This document shows, piece after piece, positions 52,580-60,656 of a stretch of DNA of 64,000 nt. Every line of letters begins with the position of its first letter. The first letter of the stretch is position 1. This DNA comes from GWE2-42-39 sp963662895. GTDB lineage: Bacteria; Bacteroidota; Bacteroidia; Bacteroidales; Prolixibacteraceae. The stretch spans positions 310,001-374,000 of the forward strand of contig OY759982.1 of the NCBI GenBank assembly GCA_963662895.1, given 5' to 3'. The position numbers were made by a program, and so were the translations under genes. Below the pieces are notes generated by a model. It was not told the DNA's origin, searched no databases, and saw only the letters and a list, made by a program, of their open reading frames with translations.

Positions 52580-53917
52580 ATGAAAATATTAATAAAAAAC
52601 GCGATAATCATCAATGACGGGATCAGCCAAACCGGGAGTTTGTTGATTGACGGTGCATTCATTGAAAAGATATATACCGGGCAAACTGATTTTTCAGGAA
52701 TTGAAGCCGGGCGGGTGATTGATGCAAGTGGCAAATACCTGATCCCGGGTGTAATCGATGATCAGGTCCATTTCCGTGAGCCGGGCCTGACCTGGAAAGG
52801 TGAAATTGCTACGGAGTCGCAGGCTGCCGTTGCCGGTGGTGTTACGTCATTCATGGAAATGCCGAATACCAATCCGCAAACGGTTACACAAGAGCTTTTG
52901 GAAGAAAAATACAAACGGGCATCTGAAGTTTCGCCTGCCAATTATTCATTTTACATGGGGGCCACCAACGATAACCTGGACGAAGTGCTGAAGACCGATC
53001 CTTCCAAAGTGTGTGGTATTAAAGTTTTCATGGGCTCGTCAACCGGGAATATGCTGGTTGATGACGATAAGGTACTTTCCGGAATATTTAAAAATGCACC
53101 AACCCTGATTGCTACGCATTGCGAGGACGAGGCCATTATTCAGGAAAATATAAAAATTGCCCGGGCCCGTTATGGAGAGAATGTCCCGGTTTCGCGTCAT
53201 GCATACATTCGCAGTGCTGAGGCCTGCTTTCGCTCTTCTTCCAAGGCTGTTGAACTGGCAGCTAAATTCGGAACGCGGTTACATATCCTGCATCTATCTA
53301 CTGAAAAAGAAACGGGCCTTTTTAGTGCCGGCCCGGTGAAGGATAAGTTAATCACTGCCGAGGTTTGTGTTCACCATCTTTGGTTTGACGAACGTGATTA
53401 CATTACTCATGGAAACCGGATAAAATGGAACCCTTCAATAAAAACGGCAAAAGACAAGGAAGCATTATGGGAAGCATTGCTCTCTGACCATATTGATGTA
53501 GTCGCAACCGACCATGCCCCGCATACTTTAGAGGAAAAATCGAATACCTATTTCAAAGCTCCGTCAGGTGGGCCGTTAGTACAACATTCACTGGTTGCAA
53601 TGCTTGAGATGAGCCGCAAAGGTTATATTTCTCCTGAAAAAGTAATTCAGAAAATGTGCCATGCTCCGGCTGACCTGTTCCGTATTGACCGGCGGGGCTA
53701 TATCAGGGAAGGTTATTTTGCTGATTTGGTTTTGGTCGATCCTGGCAAAGACTGGATCGTTTCTCCTGAGAATATTTTATACAAATGTGGCTGGTCGCCC
53801 TTTGAAGGTGTCGAATTCAGTCATCAGATCACCCACACTTTTGTAAACGGAAAGGTGGTTTTTGAGGAAGGATGGGAAACGGAGAGGGGAAAAGGAGAAA
53901 GGCTTCTTTTTGTTTAA
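52580..53917 (+). CDS. pyrC: Dihydroorotase
   Basis: Cyclises carbamoyl-aspartate in pyrimidine synthesis. 445 residues of the amidohydrolase family (class I-like). Visible segments are SLLIDGAFIEKI, LIPGVIDDQVHFREPGLTWKG, GVTSFMEMPNTNPQT, KVFMGSSTGNM (metal-ligand Lys region), THCEDE, LHILHLST and VATDHAPHT with the catalytic Asp311. The first His of the usual HxH motif is Gln62 (DDQVHFR), with His64 kept. This seems to be a Bacteroidetes variant and may change metal content. It is monocistronic with its own -7 box. Confidence 0.92.
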   Translation: MKILIKNAIIINDGISQTGSLLIDGAFIEKIYTGQTDFSGIEAGRVIDASGKYLIPGVIDDQVHFREPGLTWKGEIATESQAAVAGGVTSFMEMPNTNPQTVTQELLEEKYKRASEVSPANYSFYMGATNDNLDEVLKTDPSKVCGIKVFMGSSTGNMLVDDDKVLSGIFKNAPTLIATHCEDEAIIQENIKIARARYGENVPVSRHAYIRSAEACFRSSSKAVELAAKFGTRLHILHLSTEKETGLFSAGPVKDKLITAEVCVHHLWFDERDYITHGNRIKWNPSIKTAKDKEALWEALLSDHIDVVATDHAPHTLEEKSNTYFKAPSGGPLVQHSLVAMLEMSRKGYISPEKVIQKMCHAPADLFRIDRRGYIREGYFADLVLVDPGKDWIVSPENILYKCGWSPFEGVEFSHQITHTFVNGKVVFEEGWETERGKGERLLFV

Positions 53918-53959
53918 TAGTAAGTAGGCTTGGTTTATTTTATGTCTCTTTTTGTTAAT

Positions 53960-53994
53960 AATTAACTTAAGTTAATTATTATCTTAAGTTAATT
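53960..53994. promoter_or_regulatory. TTAACTTAAGTTAA palindrome and half repeat
   Basis: AATTAACTTAAGTTAATT (53960-53977) is a perfect 18-bp palindrome, followed by ATCTTAAGTTAATT (53981-53994), an extra half-site. They lie 24-58 bp before a TATATTTG -7 box (54018-54025) of the next gene, a good position for an operator. Confidence 0.5.
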
Positions 53995-54017
53995 CTGTTT
54001 TTTAGAGGAGATGTTTT

Positions 54018-54025
54018 TATATTTG
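54018..54025 (+). promoter_or_regulatory. -7 box before the secreted orphan protein
   Basis: TATATTTG matches TAnnTTTG, 86 bp upstream of the preferred start at 54111. Confidence 0.5.
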
Positions 54026-54110
54026 CTCGTTTATAAAAATTTTCAAGTAAAGATAGTAGGCAATGTATTTCACCCTAACTAAAAAATTAATTAATAGTTG
54101 TATTTCAAAA

Positions 54111-54581
54111 ATGAAATTTAATTTTGTTTTATGTCTAATCCTTTCATTCTTGTCTCAAATGTCGTTTTCTGCTCCTCAGCAACATGCAACAGACAGAAAA
54201 AGAAGAATCGAAATTATTATTCCATCGAAAGGTAGTTCCGTTAAGTGCCGGAGAGTAAGGGCGGGAAAGACGGCAATTCTTATGGTCAAAGGAAATTCAA
54301 TTAATCTGAAGCAAGGAGAGTACATTACTTTATTACTGAAGCCTAAGGGTGAGGGGCACTGGCTCCGGATCAGTAATTCGAACCGGGTTGAAAGAGATTA
54401 TGCCGGATTATGGGAATTTAATGTAGAAATGAAAGTCGGTAAAAAGTGTAAAACTGCTGAAATGTTGGCTATTGTTTCCGGAAATATAATAAAGGAAGAA
54501 AGGCTGGATAATCAGTCAATAAGCTTAGACGATCGTATTTTATGCAGGTCAAAGGAAGGTTTCTTCATCTGTACAGAATAA
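54111..54581 (+). CDS. Secreted protein of unknown function
   Basis: I do not recognise a family. The preferred start (MKFNFVLCLILSFLSQMSFSA) gives a clear signal peptide and a mature protein of about 135 residues; a start at 54063 would add 16 residues in front of the signal. The mature part is basic at first (DRKRRIEII), strand-rich, and has four cysteines after the signal peptide (CRRV, KKCKT, LCRS, FICTE) that could form two disulfides. It stands alone between pyrC and the XRE gene, with a palindromic site upstream. Confidence 0.65.
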   Translation: MKFNFVLCLILSFLSQMSFSAPQQHATDRKRRIEIIIPSKGSSVKCRRVRAGKTAILMVKGNSINLKQGEYITLLLKPKGEGHWLRISNSNRVERDYAGLWEFNVEMKVGKKCKTAEMLAIVSGNIIKEERLDNQSISLDDRILCRSKEGFFICTE

Positions 54582-54730
54582 AGGCAGATGAATAGTTACT
54601 CTGAAAGAAAAACTAATAAAATTTCAGAGAAATAAGATAAATCCGTGAAAATTGAAGATAGTGTAAACTTGTATATAATTATTGTATTCCTTTGTTTCTA
54701 TAAAAACATAGAAGTATAATCAGTAATGTC

Positions 54731-54967
54731 CTATTTCCCCAGGGTGAGGTGACCGCAAACTTCCTTTAATACCTCACAGGGCTCCACATCAATGGCCAAC
54801 GCAATTAAATATAGTTCATCAACCCGCAATTTTGCTTTCTCGTTATTCGATAATTCACTTAAACGGGTTTTACTGATTCCGGTCTTCCTTGAGACCTCAG
54901 AACGATTGATTGATTTTCGGGAAAGATATAAACCTAACTCAGTCATATTATCTGATTTCTGGATCAT
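54731..54967 (-). CDS. XRE family small HTH regulator
   Basis: 78 residues, essentially one HTH_3 domain: LGLYLSRKSINRSEVSRKTG and SKTRLSELSNNEKAKLRVDELYLIALAIDVEPCEVLKEV. Divergent from the gene at 55084, with 116 bp between the starts containing three TCCGAA motifs. It is a probable autoregulator of this pair. Such arrangements can be toxin-antitoxin modules, but the partner is not a recognised toxin. Confidence 0.85.
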   Translation of the reverse strand: MIQKSDNMTELGLYLSRKSINRSEVSRKTGISKTRLSELSNNEKAKLRVDELYLIALAIDVEPCEVLKEVCGHLTLGK

Positions 54968-54992
54968 AAAATTACTTAATTAGAATACCTTT

Positions 54993-55058
54993 TCCGAAAA
55001 TCTAAACTTTTATTTTTGTTTTTGTCCGAATGTAGTTATATTTGTTCTGTTTTTCGGA
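54993..55058. promoter_or_regulatory. Divergent promoter region with three TCCGAA sites
   Basis: TCCGAA at 54993-54998 and 55025-55030 and its inverse TTCGGA at 55053-55058 bracket a promoter: TTTG at 55015-55018 and TATATTTG at 55037-55044, spacing 18 bp. This fits binding of the adjacent XRE protein to repress the plus-strand gene. Confidence 0.55.
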
Positions 55059-55083
55059 TAATGTGAACTTAAAATGAGATAAT

Positions 55084-55416
55084 ATGACAGCGGTTTATAA
55101 CAAAAATCTTATTGTTTTGCTTATTCAGCAAGATCTTAAACACAATCAATTGGTGGAAGCATTATGGAAAGCTGGTCTCAATGCCAATATCCATGCTCTT
55201 CAGATTAGTGATATAGTTGCCAGCTTAATGGGGATGAGAGAAGAAGAGATCAGTGATCAATGGACGGAAATTTATTTTAGCTTTTTAGACCAGGCCCACT
55301 GTTACAAAATTTCGGAAATGGCCGAAGACCTCAAGCCTCTGGCCGAAGAATGTTACAATACTTTGCTTGCCTGTAAAAACATCGAGGACAGAACCAGTCA
55401 CAGGGTGGAAATATGA
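55084..55416 (+). CDS. Hypothetical protein divergent from XRE regulator
   Basis: 110 residues, not recognised. It is predicted mostly helical and acidic in the C-terminal half, with no signal peptide. It starts MTAVYNKNLIVLLIQQDLKH and ends CKNIEDRTSHRVEI. It has a good promoter of its own with candidate XRE sites. It may be the regulated partner of the HTH protein, for example a phage- or mobile-element-type accessory gene. Confidence 0.6.
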   Translation: MTAVYNKNLIVLLIQQDLKHNQLVEALWKAGLNANIHALQISDIVASLMGMREEEISDQWTEIYFSFLDQAHCYKISEMAEDLKPLAEECYNTLLACKNIEDRTSHRVEI

Positions 55417-55426
55417 CATTTCTGAA

Positions 55427-55454
55427 GTTTCATGTTTCATGTTTCATGTTTCAG
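55427..55454. repeat. GTTTCAT microsatellite
   Basis: Four consecutive 7-bp units, the last being GTTTCAG. Confidence 0.85.
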
Positions 55455-55689
55455 GTTACAGTGCCGGGTATCAAGAATCGGGTATCCGGCCATTCCCTGG
55501 TTTATGTGGTTTTATAACCCGCATTTTACAAGAATCCAACATTTTCTTAGGGTAATGACGTGAATAAAAAAAGGGCAACCACAAAGGGGTGCCCCTACCG
55601 TTGCTCCAATGGATCACCAATACCGACCGGATTCGAGACCTGGAAAAATATTGGACAATATGGTTGGTGCATTCGAATCCATATCACCA

Positions 55690-55785
55690 CCGTGAATCAT
55701 ATTTGTGAGGTAAAAACCCACCATTGGGCACTGTTCGACGGCAAATTGTGGCAACGTAATTATTGGGAGCGCATCATGGGGTGCA
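55690..55785 (+). pseudogene. Remnant of IS200-like (REP-associated) transposase
   Basis: The plus-strand frame ending ALFDGKLWQRNYWERIMGCM resembles the LWQRNYYEHIIR motif near the active site of REP-associated tyrosine transposases. The rest of the gene is missing, and the preceding part is frame-broken. REP-style palindromes flank it on both sides, as expected of such elements. Confidence 0.45.
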
Positions 55786-55786
55786 T

Positions 55787-55814
55787 GTAGAGACGCACGG
55801 CCGTGCGTCTCTAC
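55787..55814. repeat. Perfect 28-bp palindrome
   Basis: The half GTAGAGACGCACGG followed by its exact reverse complement. This AGACGCACGGCCGTGCGTCT type of sequence is a dispersed REP-like repeat in many Bacteroidetes and cyanobacteria. Confidence 0.85.
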
Positions 55815-56085
55815 TATATTTATCCACCATTTTTGAAATTTAGAACCATTCTTTTTTTTATTTCATATAGCTAATGTTACTGATTTGTTGTAACTTGTAA
55901 CAAGGTTGAAAATACAATTGCTGAAGGAAGAGATTATAAATCATTGAAGGAGAAGATAGACCTGTTGTCGAAGGCCTTAAAAGTGCCTGATCTGTATATC
56001 GGGAAACTGGCACGTACAGTTCTTGGGGGGCGTAAGCTACCCGGTTGTGCCATGCAAAAAAAGGTAGTGAGCACATGATTTTTAA

Positions 56086-56354
56086 ATGCATAGTTCAAAC
56101 CGAAATGAACTTGACCATGATATTCTAAATGTATTCCTTGAAAATGGGATAATAGTTAATAAGGCACTTGATGAAGATAAATATATTACAGAAATACATT
56201 TCGCCTTTTTGGGGGAGAACCACTATTCTGTGATTCTGAAAATTTAAAATTATCCAATACTGTGAAAAATATATCTAAAGATTTTTCCAAGGGATTTTCA
56301 TCCTCAATAATCGCAAATGGTGTACTTACTGATTATATAGAATCTAATGCATAA
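56086..56354 (+). pseudogene. Possible frameshifted small gene
   Basis: A 53-codon frame (56086-56247, MHSSNRNELDHDILNVFLEN onward) stops in ACTATTCTGTGATTC surroundings. The other frame continues without interruption to 56354 (SENLKLSNTVKNISKDFSKG, then SSSIIANGVLTDYIESNA). Both halves have ordinary amino-acid composition, suggesting one protein of about 88 residues broken by a single-base indel near 56220-56240. The family is unknown. Confidence 0.3.
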
Positions 56355-56380
56355 ATATATAAGGAATATTTGACTAATAG

Positions 56381-57223
56381 ATGAGCATTGATTTTTACAT
56401 AGAAAACAGTTACAAAATATCGAAGCTTATCACAAAAAAATACAGCACCTCTTTTTCTTTGGCAACATCGCTATTGGAAAAAGATAAAAGACGAGCTATA
56501 TATGCTATTTATGGATTTGTCCGCTTAGCCGACGAAATTGTGGACACTTTTCATGGGTATGATAAAGCATTTTTACTAAATAAATTAAACGAAGACCTTG
56601 ACTATGCATTAAAAAATGGCATTAGTACTAATACTATTTTAACAGCGTTTACTGACGCCGTGAAAGAATATAACATTAGCATAGAGCATATTCAGGCATT
56701 TATGGAAAGTATGGAAAATGATTTAACAAAAACTGAATATACCAATTCCAAAGATTTAAATGCATACATTTATGGTTCTGCTGATGTTGTGGGGTTAATG
56801 TGTTTAAAGGTATTTTGCAATGGCCAGTCTGATTTATTTAAAAAACTTGAGGCTCCTGCTCAAAAATTAGGTTCTGCATTTCAAAAAGTAAATTTTTTAA
56901 GAGATTTAAAAGACGATATCAATAATCTAGGCAGAAGTTATTTCCCCGAAATATCAAATAACACATTTAATCAGCAAACAAAAAATACAATTGAACAATC
57001 TATACAAAAAGATTTTGACCAGGCATGGATAGGGGTTAAACAGTTGCCGGGAAGATCTAAATTGGCTGTTGCCCTGGCTTTTTATTATTACAAAAACTTA
57101 TTTTTTAAAATAAAAAAAACTCCTGCCGGGCAAGTAATAAGAAAACGAATTAGGATATCAAATCTGCAAAAGTACCTGATAATATTACAGGTAAGTTTTT
57201 TGTATAAAACTAAACTTATTTAA
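56381..57223 (+). CDS. crtB: Phytoene/squalene synthase family protein
   Basis: Condenses two geranylgeranyl diphosphates to phytoene (C40). 280 residues, normal length. Aspartate-rich motifs RLADEIVDTFHGYD (about residues 48-61) and FQKVNFLRDLKDD (about 167-179) bind Mg-diphosphate, and YIYGSADVVG is typical. It is the first gene of the carotenoid operon, followed without a gap by the chimeric remnant. Squalene synthesis is the alternative, but crtI in the same operon argues for phytoene. Confidence 0.93.
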   Translation: MSIDFYIENSYKISKLITKKYSTSFSLATSLLEKDKRRAIYAIYGFVRLADEIVDTFHGYDKAFLLNKLNEDLDYALKNGISTNTILTAFTDAVKEYNISIEHIQAFMESMENDLTKTEYTNSKDLNAYIYGSADVVGLMCLKVFCNGQSDLFKKLEAPAQKLGSAFQKVNFLRDLKDDINNLGRSYFPEISNNTFNQQTKNTIEQSIQKDFDQAWIGVKQLPGRSKLAVALAFYYYKNLFFKIKKTPAGQVIRKRIRISNLQKYLIILQVSFLYKTKLI

Positions 57224-57583
57224 ATGACGGAAAAAGGAATACTTGTTGATAGAAATGATTCAGTAATTTTTGACTTCATATACAAAAAAGAATTTGAAAA
57301 CAGTTTAACGGAATATGAGTTTGACCACGTTTTTGCCGGCATTTCAGATAATTTACCAATTCCTGAACAAACAGAGGTTATGTTTTATCAATATGTAGAA
57401 ACAATTATAGCCATTGATACAGAATACAAATACGCTCTGGTATGTGGTGCAGGTTTAAAGTATTTGTGGATACTTTCCGGAGAAAAATCTATACCAGATA
57501 GCATCTGGAAAGATTATTTGAATAAAGCTGAGAAATTAGGTTTTAATACCTTAAATTTTTTATGGATTGAGCATAATCAATAG
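57224..57583 (+). pseudogene. Chimeric remnant: C-terminal half of IPP isomerase fused to C-terminus of a Blc-type lipocalin
   Basis: 119 residues. Residues 1 to about 58 (FDFIYKKEFENSLTEYEFDH, then VFAG) match the second half of type I isopentenyl-diphosphate isomerase (FxYKxxFDNGLTExExDHV) and keep the active-site Glu pair. The N-terminal half with the catalytic Cys, the His ligands and the Nudix box is missing. Residues about 61-119 (AIDTEYKYALVCGAGLKYLW, LSGEKSIP, KLGFNTLNFLWIEH) match the last 58 residues of bacterial lipocalin Blc. The frame is open, so the product may be made, but neither parent activity should survive. A deletion joining two neighbouring genes is inferred. Confidence 0.75.
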
Positions 57584-57594
57584 ACTTTGAAAAA

Positions 57595-58242
57595 ATGGAC
57601 TTTTATCCCAAAAATAAAATACCAATTGTCAATGTAAAAAAGTTCATTGTTATTTTTTACATTGTTGGTTTTTTGGGGTTTGTTATTCCATTTACGAAAG
57701 CTTTGTTCATTACCATTACCCCTTTTGCCTTGCTTATTAATTTATATCTCCTTTTAGTATTTCATAATAAATATATTTTAAAATATATTCTTTTTTTCTT
57801 GTTAATATTCTTTTCAGGTTATATAATTGAGGTTATTGGCGTGAAAACAGGATTCGTGTTTGGGTATTACACTTATGGCGATGCGTTGGGGGTAAAGTTG
57901 TTTGAAACCCCAATTTTGATTGGTGTAAACTGGCTGTTTTTAACATACACGGCTACCGCAATAACCGATGATTTAAAAATTAAGAAATGGCTTGCCGTAT
58001 TTGTAGCTCCTTTATTCATGCTTATGTATGATATTGTTTTAGAGCAAGTAGCTCCAAAAATGAATATGTGGAGTTGGTTGAATTCAGAGGTTCCTTTGAG
58101 GAATTATATTGCATGGTATTTCATAGCTCTTTGTTTTGTATTCCTGTTAAAAATTTTTAAAATAGAAACAAAAAATCCTTTGGCTGCCATTCTGTTAATA
58201 TGCCAGTTTGTATTTTTCATTCTTCTTACCTTATTATTATAA
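57595..58242 (+). CDS. cruF: CruF-like carotenoid biosynthesis protein (DUF422)
   Basis: 215 residues with about seven membrane helices. GYIIEVIGVKTGFVFGYYTY near residues 75-94 and the FMLMYDIVLEQVAPKMNMWSW segment near 140-160 carry the conserved acidic and aromatic residues of DUF422. Characterised CruF members add water to the 1,2 double bond of acyclic carotenoid ends (1'-hydroxylation). The hydroxyl made here would be the acceptor for the GT2 encoded downstream. Confidence 0.83.
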   Translation: MDFYPKNKIPIVNVKKFIVIFYIVGFLGFVIPFTKALFITITPFALLINLYLLLVFHNKYILKYILFFLLIFFSGYIIEVIGVKTGFVFGYYTYGDALGVKLFETPILIGVNWLFLTYTATAITDDLKIKKWLAVFVAPLFMLMYDIVLEQVAPKMNMWSWLNSEVPLRNYIAWYFIALCFVFLLKIFKIETKNPLAAILLICQFVFFILLTLLL

Positions 58243-58246
58243 AAGC

Positions 58247-58867
58247 ATGATAAAGGCAAAACACCATAAGGTAATATATTTCATGTTCCAGTGGCTGACA
58301 CGCTTTTTTATTAAAAGGAACTTTAATTCTGTTTGCATTGATGGGGAGTTTGCCGACAATGGGAAATCGGTATTGGTAATTGCCAACCATGTGAGTTGGT
58401 GGGATGGTTTTTGGGTGGAATATCTAAATCAGAAATGTATACATCGTAAGTTTTATTTCATGATGTTAGAAGGGCAGCTAAGAAAACACTGGTATTTCAA
58501 GTATACAGGAGGATATTCTGTAAAAAAGGAATCAAGAACCATTATCGAAAGTATTAATTACAGCATTGTGTTGTTACAACAACCTGAAAATTTGGTTCTG
58601 ATGTTTCCCCAGGGGCAAATTCATTCGATGTATAACAATACTGCAAATTTTGAAAAAGGTGTTGAGCTAATTATTAGCAACATATATCCTGAAACCCAAA
58701 TTTTATTCGTGGTAAACCTTGTTGATTACCTTTCCGATCGCAAACCAAATCTTTATGTCTATATCAGGCAATTTTTGGCTAAAGACTTACAACAGATTAA
58801 TATAGAACGTGAATACAACAATTTTTACAGACAGATTTTTAATACTCAAAAATCTAAAATATCCTAA
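58247..58867 (+). CDS. PlsC-like acyltransferase (possible carotenoid-glycoside acyltransferase)
   Basis: About 206 residues with the acyltransferase HX4D motif in ANHVSWWDGFW, followed by LVLMFPQGQIHS, a form of the EGTR/FPQG block. I chose the start MIKAKHHKVI, 5 bp after the CruF stop; a start at 58208 would overlap it. The domain is shared with phospholipid enzymes, but operon position suggests transfer of a fatty acid to the sugar of a carotenoid glycoside, as for CruD in green sulfur bacteria. No experimental analogue can be identified from sequence alone. Confidence 0.75.
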   Translation: MIKAKHHKVIYFMFQWLTRFFIKRNFNSVCIDGEFADNGKSVLVIANHVSWWDGFWVEYLNQKCIHRKFYFMMLEGQLRKHWYFKYTGGYSVKKESRTIIESINYSIVLLQQPENLVLMFPQGQIHSMYNNTANFEKGVELIISNIYPETQILFVVNLVDYLSDRKPNLYVYIRQFLAKDLQQINIEREYNNFYRQIFNTQKSKIS

Positions 58868-59958
58868 TGTTATATCTTGCCTGTATATCGTTTTTGTTTT
58901 TGGGAATGCAACTCGTTAATATTGTTTTAAATCTGATTTTCAAACAAAAAATTAGATTTTCACTAGCAGAAAACAATGAACGCATCTCAGTTTTAATCCC
59001 AGCCAGGAACGAAGAAAAAAACATTGCTCTTTTACTATCTGATTTGCAAAAGAACAAAAACCACAACTTAGAAATAATTATTTTTAATGATGAATCTACC
59101 GATAGAACAGCAAAAGTGGTGGAGGATTTTGCGAAGCAAGATAAAAGATTAGTTTTAATAAATTCTGATGGCTTGCCGGAAGGGTGGCTGGGGAAAAATC
59201 ATGCCTGTTATCAGTTGGCACAAAAAGCCACTGGCAAATATTTTTTATTTCTTGATGCAGATGTCAGAATAAATGATAGTGTTATTTCAGAAGCAGTAGA
59301 CTATTTAAAAAAGTATAATTTGCACTTGCTGTCTGTATTTCCGACCCAGATGCAAAAAACCTTTGGCGAGAAGGTTTCTGTTCCTGTCATGAATTATATT
59401 CTTCTAACGCTTCTCCCTCTAATATTTGTGCGGGTTTCTCCTTTTACTTCACATGCAGCCGCAAACGGACAATTTATGTTGTTCGATGCAGAAACTTATA
59501 AAAAAACACAACCTCACCAACTGTTTAAGAATTCTGCCGTGGAGGATATTACAATAGCCGGATTTTTTAAAAAACAGAAAAAAAAGACAGCCTGTATAAC
59601 AGGTGAAAAACGCATACAGTGCCGGATGTATACATCATATAAAGAGGCGGTGAACGGATTTTCTAAAAACGTATTTATGTTTTTTGGAAATATTCCTGTT
59701 TTTGCTATTCTATTTTGGATGTTTTCTGCATTAGGTTTTATTCCTGTTTTAGTTGCCCTGCCTCATTATCTGATCTATTATTTAGGAGGAATGGTTCTTG
59801 TTTTGATGTTATATTCCTTTATTAGCAGGCAAAATATTTTTATAAACACAATTTTATTTCCCGCTCAAATGATATTTTTTTTGACAATAATGGGAAATGC
59901 TATTTTGAAAAGAAAACATAACGAATTTGAATGGAAAGAAAGAAATATATACTCATAG
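58867..59958 (+). CDS. Family 2 glycosyltransferase (carotenoid glycosyltransferase, CruC/CrtQ-like)
   Basis: 363 residues. An N-terminal membrane helix is followed by a GT-A domain: ISVLIPARNEEKNIALLLSD, IIIFNDESTDRT, YFLFLDADVRI with the DxD-type motif, and SAVEDITIAGFFKK with the catalytic-base region. C-terminal membrane helices (about 275-345) follow. This layout is that of CrtQ/CruC-type enzymes that glucosylate carotenoid hydroxyls. It starts at the last base of the acyltransferase stop codon, so translation is coupled. Confidence 0.82.
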   Translation: MLYLACISFLFLGMQLVNIVLNLIFKQKIRFSLAENNERISVLIPARNEEKNIALLLSDLQKNKNHNLEIIIFNDESTDRTAKVVEDFAKQDKRLVLINSDGLPEGWLGKNHACYQLAQKATGKYFLFLDADVRINDSVISEAVDYLKKYNLHLLSVFPTQMQKTFGEKVSVPVMNYILLTLLPLIFVRVSPFTSHAAANGQFMLFDAETYKKTQPHQLFKNSAVEDITIAGFFKKQKKKTACITGEKRIQCRMYTSYKEAVNGFSKNVFMFFGNIPVFAILFWMFSALGFIPVLVALPHYLIYYLGGMVLVLMLYSFISRQNIFINTILFPAQMIFFLTIMGNAILKRKHNEFEWKERNIYS

Positions 59959-60656
59959 GAATCTTTATTTGTGTGCTTGTTCCGGTTTTAGGACAAACAA
60001 ATAAAACAATCTATAAGGCATACATAAGTGGTAATATGGCCGAATGGAAAAAGGAAATGGATTCATGTAAAGTCATTACGAATGCAGACAAATTGGAGCT
60101 AAGTAATTATCAATACGGCTATATTGCATATTGCATTGACCAGGATAAAGAAGACGAAGCTGAAAAATACATACAAAAGGCAGAAAAACTGATAGAAGAA
60201 CTGAAAAAACAACAATATAAACTATCGATGCTTTATGCTTATAAATCAGCATTTATTGGTTTTAAAATTGGCGTATCACCATATAGAGCACCTTTTATTG
60301 GAAAAGAAAGTTTAACCTTTGCAAAAAAATCGGTAGCTCTGGACAGTACAAATTATTTTGCATATGTTCAATTAGGCAATATCGCATTTTATACTCCCTC
60401 TATGTTTGGTGGCTCAAAAAAAGAGGCCATGTGGCATTATTTGAAAGCACTCGAACTAATGGAAAAGAAACCTGAAATCTTAAAAAACAATTGGAATTAT
60501 TTAAATTTATTATCTGCTATGATAAATGTTTGTTGCGAGCAAAAACACTATGAACTGGCAAAAAAATATTGTATAAAAGCATTAGTTATTGAACCGAAAT
60601 TTGATTGGGTGAAGAATCAGCTTTATCCGAAAATACTTAAACAAACCGGACAATGA
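59931..60656 (+). CDS. TPR-repeat exported protein in the carotenoid operon
   Basis: 241 residues, signal peptide about 1-21 (ILIGIFICVLVPVLGQ). Helical repeats of tetratricopeptide type are seen (AYVQLGNIAFYTPSMFGGSKKEAMWHY-like pair and YELAKKYCIKALVIEP), about three or four units. It overlaps the preceding gene by 28 bp and the next by 4 bp, so it belongs to the operon. No carotenoid role is established for such proteins; scaffolding is a guess. Confidence 0.75.
   Translation: MERKKYILIGIFICVLVPVLGQTNKTIYKAYISGNMAEWKKEMDSCKVITNADKLELSNYQYGYIAYCIDQDKEDEAEKYIQKAEKLIEELKKQQYKLSMLYAYKSAFIGFKIGVSPYRAPFIGKESLTFAKKSVALDSTNYFAYVQLGNIAFYTPSMFGGSKKEAMWHYLKALELMEKKPEILKNNWNYLNLLSAMINVCCEQKHYELAKKYCIKALVIEPKFDWVKNQLYPKILKQTGQ

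Larger units (their letters stand above)
55417..56380. other. Decayed intergenic region with REP elements and gene remnants
   Basis: It holds a 7-bp tandem repeat (55427-55454), REP-like hairpins, a probable IS200-like transposase remnant (about 55690-55785), a perfect 28-bp palindrome (55787-55814), an unidentified decayed frame (about 55910-56080) and a possible frameshifted small gene (56086-56354). No intact gene is supported. Confidence 0.6.

Noticed and set aside
55980..56060. Group II intron end (GGCACGTACAGTTCTTGGGGG-like stretch)
   Set aside because: The resemblance is short; no domain V hairpin or reverse transcriptase frame could be followed, so it is only described as decayed sequence.
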